DNA of 64,000 bases from Anaerococcus ihuae (GTDB lineage: Bacteria; Bacillota; Clostridia; Tissierellales; Peptoniphilaceae). Shown one piece after another: positions 58,766 to 64,000 of the stretch. The DNA is taken from NCBI RefSeq assembly GCF_928368155.1, contig NZ_CAKMRU010000002.1, positions 124,001-188,000 on the forward strand, read 5' to 3'. The stretch's first letter is position 1. Each line of letters starts with the position of its first letter. The position numbers were made by a program, and so were the translations under genes. Below the pieces are notes generated by a model. It did no database searches. It had not been told where the DNA came from and was given only the letters and a program-made list of their open reading frames with translations.

Positions 58766-59026
58766 TCAGTTATTTTCAATATCAAGTTTTAACTGGATAT
58801 TGTATTCATCCTTTATTTTCTCAATAAGCCTTTGGGCTATTTCTTCAACATTTTCATCAGAAAAAATTTCCTCTTTTTTGATCTTCTTGTAAGGAAGAAG
58901 GACATAAGAAATTTTGTTATTTTTTAAAATCACAGCCGAACCTTTTTTATCAGCAAGCCTTGCGATTTTTGAAAAATTTTCATTAGCCTTGGAAATAGAA
59001 ACTATATTATCACCATTAATTTTCAT
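58766..59026 (-). CDS. Phd/YefM family antitoxin, no partner
   Basis: An 86-residue protein. The N-terminal part (VSISKANENFSKIARLADKKGSAVILKNNKISYVLLPYKK) matches the Phd/YefM DNA-binding fold. No toxin gene is next to it: the next gene is a permease. It may act as a stand-alone regulator. Confidence 0.8.
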   Translation of the reverse strand: MKINGDNIVSISKANENFSKIARLADKKGSAVILKNNKISYVLLPYKKIKKEEIFSDENVEEIAQRLIEKIKDEYNIQLKLDIENN

Positions 59027-59071
59027 ACAAGCCTCCTATCCTATTTATAGCCATTTTACAAAAATTTAAAA

Positions 59072-59092
59072 CAAAAAGACCCCAGAGGGTCT
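59072..59092 (-). terminator. Terminator of abgT
   Basis: AGACCC and GGGTCT pair around a four-base loop, followed by TTTTTG on minus. Confidence 0.75.
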
Positions 59093-59129
59093 GATTGAAT
59101 TTTAATATAAAATTATATATACATAAACT

Positions 59130-60680
59130 TTAGATTAAAAGTGGAGCTCCTGGTCCTAGTGGAAGTCCCAATAAATACCAAACAACCATAAGGCCTGACC
59201 AAGAAATCAAAAATGCAAAAGAATAAGGAAGCATCATTGAAGTCAAAGTTCCAAGGCCAGCGTCCTTGTCATATTTTTGCATGAAAACAACAATCATTGC
59301 AAAATAAGACATAAGAGGAGTGATAATATTTGTTGATGAATCGCCAATTCTGTAGGCAACTTGAGTAAGAGCAGGAGAAAGTCCAAGCTCTGCCATCATT
59401 GGAACAAAAATTGGGGCCATTATTGCCCATTTTGCTGAAGCAGATCCCATAAATAAATTTAAAAATGCAGTAAGCAAAATAAACATCAACAATAAAGGAA
59501 GTCCACTTAGGTGAATTGATTTCAAAAATTCCGCACCATTTTTTGCTAAAATCAAAGCTAAATTTGATTTTGAAAAATATTCAACAAATTGAGCCGCAAA
59601 AAATGCTAAAACCAAAAATCCACCCATACCAGCCATAGACTTACTCATAGCATCAATCAAATCATGGCTTGTTTTTATGACACCAACAGTTTTTCCATAA
59701 ACAAGGCCAGGAATTAAAAACAAAAGCATCATAGCAGGAATAAGTCCGAAAGCTAAAAATTCATCCAAATTAACAAGGCCTGTCTTTTCATCAAAACTTT
59801 TTAAGGGAGCATTTTTAGGAAACATCAATAAAGCCATGATTATTACAAAGATAATCAAAGAAATTAGGGCGTTTTTAAGTCCTTTTTTTTCCAAAGCAGT
59901 CAAAGGTTTGTGATTTGCCTTATAAGATCCCTTGTATTCGCCCAAATTTTTTTCAACAATTTTTGTAGTAACCAAAGTTCCAACTAAAGTTATCAAAAAT
60001 GTTGAAATAAATAGAAAATAAAGGTTACAAGTTGCAGAAATTTGAATATCCATCCCTACAGCTTTTAAGGCTTCATTTGTAATATTTGTCAAAAGAGGAT
60101 CAGTTGTTCCCAAAAGTAAATTTGCAGAAAATCCTCCAGAAACTCCAGCAAATGCCGCCGCAATACCAGCCAAGGGATTTCTTCCTGCTGCTGCAAAAAT
60201 CATAGCACCCAAAGGAACAACTACAACATAGCCCGCATCAGATGCAATATTTGACATAATTCCTGCAAAAATTACAGCAACTGTTAAGAGTGTTGGAGAA
60301 ACATCAGAAAGTAAATTTTTCAAAGTAGCATCAAAAAGACCACTGTTTTCAGCAACCCCAACTCCAAGCATGGCAACCAAAACAGTTCCGATTGGAGCAA
60401 AATTCATGAAATTATCAGTAGCAGAATTGAAAATATATCTTAAACCTTCAAGATTTAGAAGAGAAATAGCTTTTTTTGTAACTTCCTCACCAGCCTTTGC
60501 ATCAAAATAAGTAACGCTAAGACCAGCCTTGGCTGCAAAATGAGAAATAATTACAACAAAAATACTTAAAAATAAAAATATTATAGCAGGATGAGGCATC
60601 TTGTTACCAATTTTTTCAACGGATTTTAAAAATCCACCAACATCATTGGCATCCCTCATTTTTTTATCTTTTTTAGCCAT
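59130..60680 (-). CDS. abgT: AbgT family transporter (p-aminobenzoyl-glutamate type)
   Basis: A 516-residue protein with about 12 membrane helices. AbgT-family segments: KIGNKMPHPAIIFLFLS near the N-terminus, SNIASDAGYVVVVPLGAMIFAAAGRNPLAGIAAAFAGVSGGFSANLL and GDSSTNIITPLMSYFAM. The family moves aminobenzoyl-glutamate, and some members export sulfonamides. No abgA or abgB hydrolase is adjacent. The GntR regulator upstream on the same strand is a likely controller. Confidence 0.9.
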   Translation of the reverse strand: MAKKDKKMRDANDVGGFLKSVEKIGNKMPHPAIIFLFLSIFVVIISHFAAKAGLSVTYFDAKAGEEVTKKAISLLNLEGLRYIFNSATDNFMNFAPIGTVLVAMLGVGVAENSGLFDATLKNLLSDVSPTLLTVAVIFAGIMSNIASDAGYVVVVPLGAMIFAAAGRNPLAGIAAAFAGVSGGFSANLLLGTTDPLLTNITNEALKAVGMDIQISATCNLYFLFISTFLITLVGTLVTTKIVEKNLGEYKGSYKANHKPLTALEKKGLKNALISLIIFVIIMALLMFPKNAPLKSFDEKTGLVNLDEFLAFGLIPAMMLLFLIPGLVYGKTVGVIKTSHDLIDAMSKSMAGMGGFLVLAFFAAQFVEYFSKSNLALILAKNGAEFLKSIHLSGLPLLLMFILLTAFLNLFMGSASAKWAIMAPIFVPMMAELGLSPALTQVAYRIGDSSTNIITPLMSYFAMIVVFMQKYDKDAGLGTLTSMMLPYSFAFLISWSGLMVVWYLLGLPLGPGAPLLI

Positions 60681-60936
60681 AAAAACCTCCTTAGTAAAAA
60701 AATAAAAAATTGCCTTTCAATTTTATCAAAAAAAGAAAATAATTACAAATTTTAATAAAAAAATTAAAATAAAAAGAAAGATTGCAAATAAAAAACAAAA
60801 AAGACCCCTACAAAACCTATCACTTAAGAAAAGATTTCAAAAAATCGAATAGTAAATATCCAAACAAAATATTTAAAATCTTTAAAATATTGATAAGTTT
60901 AAAATTGTAGGAGCCTATAGAGATTAAAATTAAAAT

Positions 60937-61623
60937 CTAGAAAAAATCTTCAATATCTTCACTTTGAAAGTCAATTTCTTCAAGACTTGACATAGTAGTA
61001 GCCCAATTTTTTTCAATAGCAAAAAGAGCCTTGTCCAAATTTCTTTCTTTCAAATATTTAATAATTTCACCATGTTCATCAAAACTTGACATTTTGTGAC
61101 AGTCATTTTCAAAAAAATAAATATCAACCCTAGAAACTTTTCTTTTTAGGCCATCAAGGATAGATTCAATCTCCCCGTTATCACAAAGCCCAATTATTTC
61201 TTTGTGAAAAGCCTGGTCGAGTTCCAAAATTTTAATATGATTTTTTTTACTTTGAATTTTTTTGATTTTTCCGTTAATATATTCAAGATTTTCAATTACT
61301 TCATCATCAATATTTGAAAACCCAAGTTTTAAAGCAAGTTGTTCAAGACTAGAAATAATCGGATAAATATTTAAAGTTTCCTCAACATTTATAGGAGCAA
61401 CCATAGTCCACCTATTAGCCTTAGACAAAATAAGCCCCTCATCTTCAAGCCTTAAAATCGCTTCCCTAACAGGAGTACGAGAAATTCCCAAGGCTTCAGA
61501 CATTTCATTTATCCTAATTCTGGTTTTTGGTTTTAATTCGCCTGAAATAATTTTTGTAGAAATCAAATCATAAGCTTCATCTTTTATAAATTTCCTTTTA
61601 ATTGGAGAAGGTGTAAAATCCAT
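60937..61623 (-). CDS. GntR family regulator with FCD domain
   Basis: A 228-residue FadR-subfamily regulator. The winged helix (about 10-80) has INEMSEALGISRTPVREAILRLEDEGLI, and the all-helical FCD ligand domain (about 85-215) has LDQAFHKEIIG and DEHGEIIKYLKERN with metal-type His/Asp residues. An operator-like palindrome lies upstream of the start. Confidence 0.9.
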   Translation of the reverse strand: MDFTPSPIKRKFIKDEAYDLISTKIISGELKPKTRIRINEMSEALGISRTPVREAILRLEDEGLILSKANRWTMVAPINVEETLNIYPIISSLEQLALKLGFSNIDDEVIENLEYINGKIKKIQSKKNHIKILELDQAFHKEIIGLCDNGEIESILDGLKRKVSRVDIYFFENDCHKMSSFDEHGEIIKYLKERNLDKALFAIEKNWATTMSSLEEIDFQSEDIEDFF

Positions 61624-61643
61624 AATAAATCCTTTCGTGTTTC

Positions 61644-61669
61644 TTAATATGTATTATATCACATATTAA
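61644..61669. promoter_or_regulatory. Operator-like palindrome upstream of gntR
   Basis: TTAATATGT (61644-61652) and ACATATTAA (61661-61669) are perfect inverted arms with an 8-bp spacer, 20 bp before the regulator start. Size and position fit autoregulation. Confidence 0.6.
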
Positions 61670-61839
61670 AAATTTTTTCCACTAAGAATTGAATAATAAA
61701 TTTTTGAAATTATTTTTTAAAAATTTCAAATTGTGAAACAAAATATAATCAAAAATTTAAAAAAAATTTGCAAAAAAATATTTTGCTAGTAACATAGATT
61801 TATAAGAAAAAATAGATAGAAAGAAAAAATAGATAGATG

Positions 61840-62032
61840 ATGGGAAGAGTAAGGATTTTACTTTTTTTACAGAGAAAAAGCATTTGCTGAGAGCTTTTGA
61901 TTAAGTTTATCCCCAAGACCACCCCTGATATTTTCGGTAATACGGAAGGCATGACCTGCCTTAAAACATTAATGAGTATAAATTAAGGTGGAACCACGAC
62001 ACATCGTCCTTTGGGATGGTGTGTTTTTTTAA
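61840..62032 (+). promoter_or_regulatory. T-box riboswitch controlling thrS
   Basis: The leader has the T-box sequence AAGGTGGAACCACG (61985-61998) and then the terminator CACATCGTCC/GGGATGGTGTG with T7 (62001-62031). Upstream stem I sequence runs from about 61850. An ACC threonine codon in AAGACCACC (61915-61923) is the likely specifier. Uncharged tRNA-Thr would block the terminator. Confidence 0.92.
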
Positions 62033-62098
62033 TTTAAAATGTTACGAAATTTTCTTAATTTTTTAGGAAAGTGTGGATAAAATTATAAGGAGAGAAAA

Positions 62099-64000
62099 AT
62101 GATAAAAATCAAATTACCTGATGAAAGTGTAAAGGAATATGAAAATGGTGTAAGTGTTGGAGATGTTACAAAAGACATTTCTGAAGGCCTATTTAGGTCA
62201 GCTCTTGGAGCTGTTGTTAATGGAAAAGTTATGGGTTATGCTGAACCTATAAATGAAGATTCAGATTTTAAAGTTGTAAAATTTGAAGACAAAGAAGGAA
62301 AAGAAATTTTCTGGCATACAACAAGTCATGTTATGGCTGCTGCTATTAAGGAAATTTGGCCTGATGCAAAATTTGCAATTGGACCTGCAATTGATGGCGG
62401 ATTTTATTATGATATAGATCTTGAACACAGATTTGTTCCAGAAGACCTTCCAAAAATCGAAGAAAAAATGAAAGAAATTGCCAAAAAAGATTTGAAAATG
62501 GTAAGAAAAGAAATTTCAAGAAATGAAGCTTTGGAATATTTCAAAAAAGAAAATCAAGAATACAAGGTTGAATTAATTGAAGATCTTCCAGAAGATGAAA
62601 TTATTACTATTTATGAAATGGGTGATAATGTATTTGTTGACCTATGCAAGGGACCTCATCTTCTTTCAACAAAAGCTATAAAAGCAATCAAATTAAATTC
62701 TATTGCTGGTGCTTATTGGAGAGGCGATTCTGATAGAAAAATGCTTCAAAGAATTTATGGTATAAGCTTTGAAAAGAAAAAACAATTAGATGAATACATT
62801 GAACTTCAAGAAGAAGCTAAAAGACGTGACCACAGAAAAATTGGTAAGGAAATGAACCTCTTCTCCTTCCACGAAGAAGCTCCAGGATTCCCATTCTTCA
62901 AAGAAAATGGAATGATTTTAAGACATGAGCTTTTAAATTGGTGGACCGATGTTTTGGCTGAAAATGGTTATGGTGAAATCCAAACTCCACTTATAATGAA
63001 TGAAGAATTGTGGCATAGATCAGGTCACTGGGATCATTACAAGGAAAATATGTATTTTACAAAAATTGATGGGGAAAATTATGCTGTAAAACCAATGAAC
63101 TGCCCTGGATCAGTTTTAGTTTATGGAGAAGAACCACATTCATACAGAGATCTTCCAATTAGACTTGCAGAATACGGTCAAGTTCATAGACACGAATTAT
63201 CAGGAGCCCTTCACGGACTTTTCAGAGTAAGAACATTTACTCAAGATGATGCCCACGTTTATTGTTTGCCAAGTCAAGTAAAAGATGAAGTATTTAAAAT
63301 GATCGACCTTGCAGACCTTTTATATTCAACATTTGGCTTTAAATATAAAATAGAATTATCAACAAGACCAGATGATTTTATGGGAAAAATTGAAGAATGG
63401 GATTTTGCAGAAAAAGCCCTAGAAGATGCTTTGATTGAAAGAGGAATTGATTATACAATAAATCCAAAAGACGGAGCATTCTACGGACCAAAAATAGACT
63501 TCCACTTGGAAGATGCAGCAAAAAGAACATGGCAATGTGGAACAATCCAACTAGATTTCCAATTACCACAAAACTTTGACCTAACATATATAGACGAAAA
63601 CGGCGAAAAGAAAAGACCAGTAATGCTTCACAGAGCTTTACTTGGATCAATCGAAAGATTTATCGGTTCAGTTACAGAACAATTTGCAGGAAGATTCCCA
63701 CTTTGGATTAATCCAAAACAAATTGCAATCATTCCAGTATCAGATAAATTCGCAGATTTCGCAGACGATTTAGCTAAAAAAATCAAAGAAGCAGGCTACA
63801 GAGTAGATGTTGATCACAGAAGTGAGGGAGTAGGATATAAGATCAGACAAGCTCAACTTATGAGAACAAATTACATGCTAGTAGTAGGCGAAAACGAAGA
63901 AAATTCTGGTAAATTAACAGTAAGAAATAGAGACGGAGAAGAAACAAAAGACGTATCTTTCGAAGAATTTATTGAAAAATTAAACCAAGAAAGAGATTCT
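62099..64000 (+). CDS. thrS: Threonyl-tRNA synthetase (3' end outside the window)
   Basis: 634 codons are present with no stop, so only the last few residues are missing. Order: TGS domain (1-60), editing domain with HTTSH (73-77) and CKGPH, class II catalytic core with motif 2 region and zinc-type residues around MNCPGS and VHRHELSGALHGLFRVRTFTQDDAH, and the anticodon-binding domain (about 535 on). AAGGAGAG ribosome site. Expression is under the T-box. Confidence 0.97.
   Translation, partial: MIKIKLPDESVKEYENGVSVGDVTKDISEGLFRSALGAVVNGKVMGYAEPINEDSDFKVVKFEDKEGKEIFWHTTSHVMAAAIKEIWPDAKFAIGPAIDGGFYYDIDLEHRFVPEDLPKIEEKMKEIAKKDLKMVRKEISRNEALEYFKKENQEYKVELIEDLPEDEIITIYEMGDNVFVDLCKGPHLLSTKAIKAIKLNSIAGAYWRGDSDRKMLQRIYGISFEKKKQLDEYIELQEEAKRRDHRKIGKEMNLFSFHEEAPGFPFFKENGMILRHELLNWWTDVLAENGYGEIQTPLIMNEELWHRSGHWDHYKENMYFTKIDGENYAVKPMNCPGSVLVYGEEPHSYRDLPIRLAEYGQVHRHELSGALHGLFRVRTFTQDDAHVYCLPSQVKDEVFKMIDLADLLYSTFGFKYKIELSTRPDDFMGKIEEWDFAEKALEDALIERGIDYTINPKDGAFYGPKIDFHLEDAAKRTWQCGTIQLDFQLPQNFDLTYIDENGEKKRPVMLHRALLGSIERFIGSVTEQFAGRFPLWINPKQIAIIPVSDKFADFADDLAKKIKEAGYRVDVDHRSEGVGYKIRQAQLMRTNYMLVVGENEENSGKLTVRNRDGEETKDVSFEEFIEKLNQERDS

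Noticed and set aside
60801-60916. Possible terminator of gntR from distant pairing of CCTACAA and TTGTAGG
   Set aside because: The arms pair with wobbles, but the loop is about 90 nt, too long for a confident intrinsic terminator.
63378-63650. Minus-strand frame within thrS
   Set aside because: Lies fully inside the conserved thrS catalytic region.

Overview
This is a low-GC Firmicutes chromosome segment that starts inside the replication origin. AT-rich codon use, the Gram-positive order rpmH-rnpA-yidD-yidC-jag-mnmE-mnmG-rsmG-parA-parB, a THF riboswitch, a T-box and a sodium-type V/A-ATPase operon point to an anaerobic coccus-type Firmicute (Tissierellia/Peptoniphilaceae such as Anaerococcus or Peptoniphilus). 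That placement is inferred from gene content; no rRNA is present to confirm it.

Layout. 1-2357 is oriC: dnaA on the minus strand flanked on both sides by DnaA boxes. 2358-12925 holds the origin-proximal housekeeping run, ending with parA, parB, a cyclodeaminase-like gene and a DUF4446 gene. Four perfect 16-bp parS palindromes lie at 4767, 8767, 9754 and 17262; two also form terminator-like hairpins and one lies inside the cinA reading frame. 12991-22228 carries pta, a DUF1538 membrane protein with a tandem-PII partner, thioredoxin with an atypical thioredoxin reductase, a MarR regulator with ftsH, sppA and an RDD protein. 22229-26947 holds a small inserted repeat element with a 19-bp direct duplication and the class I ribonucleotide reductase genes nrdA and nrdB with an NrdR-like box.

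27258-32858 is the most distinctive accessory locus: a Fur-box promoter, a long leader, a 1434-residue cell-surface protein with five FMN-binding domains, each with a flavinylation-type motif, and a ferric-reductase-like membrane protein. I read it as an iron-regulated extracytosolic electron-transfer or ferric-reduction system. 32916-38506 (minus strand) holds an ECF sigma/anti-sigma pair, an ABC transporter of the sulfonate/nitrate/taurine class and a lipoprotein. 38693-40110 has glpX, a second strong Fur-box promoter driving a small membrane-protein gene broken by a one-base frameshift, and a 32-bp tandem repeat. 40250-48647 is the complete nine-gene ntp V/A-ATPase operon; its K subunit keeps every sodium ligand.

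48741-64000 contains a CNNM/CBS protein, a CoA-disulfide-reductase/rhodanese fusion, a galE remnant, a sugar nucleotidyltransferase, nagA, a PepSY lipoprotein, a previously unannotated convergent type I toxin-antitoxin-like locus (56600-56830), folT with its THF riboswitch, a KdgT-like permease, an orphan Phd antitoxin, abgT with a GntR regulator, and a T-box-controlled thrS that runs off the window. Dispersed palindromic repeats sharing a CCCATCTCGA-like end and a CGAGAGATCTC core lie at 22276, 37128, 53203 and 53623.
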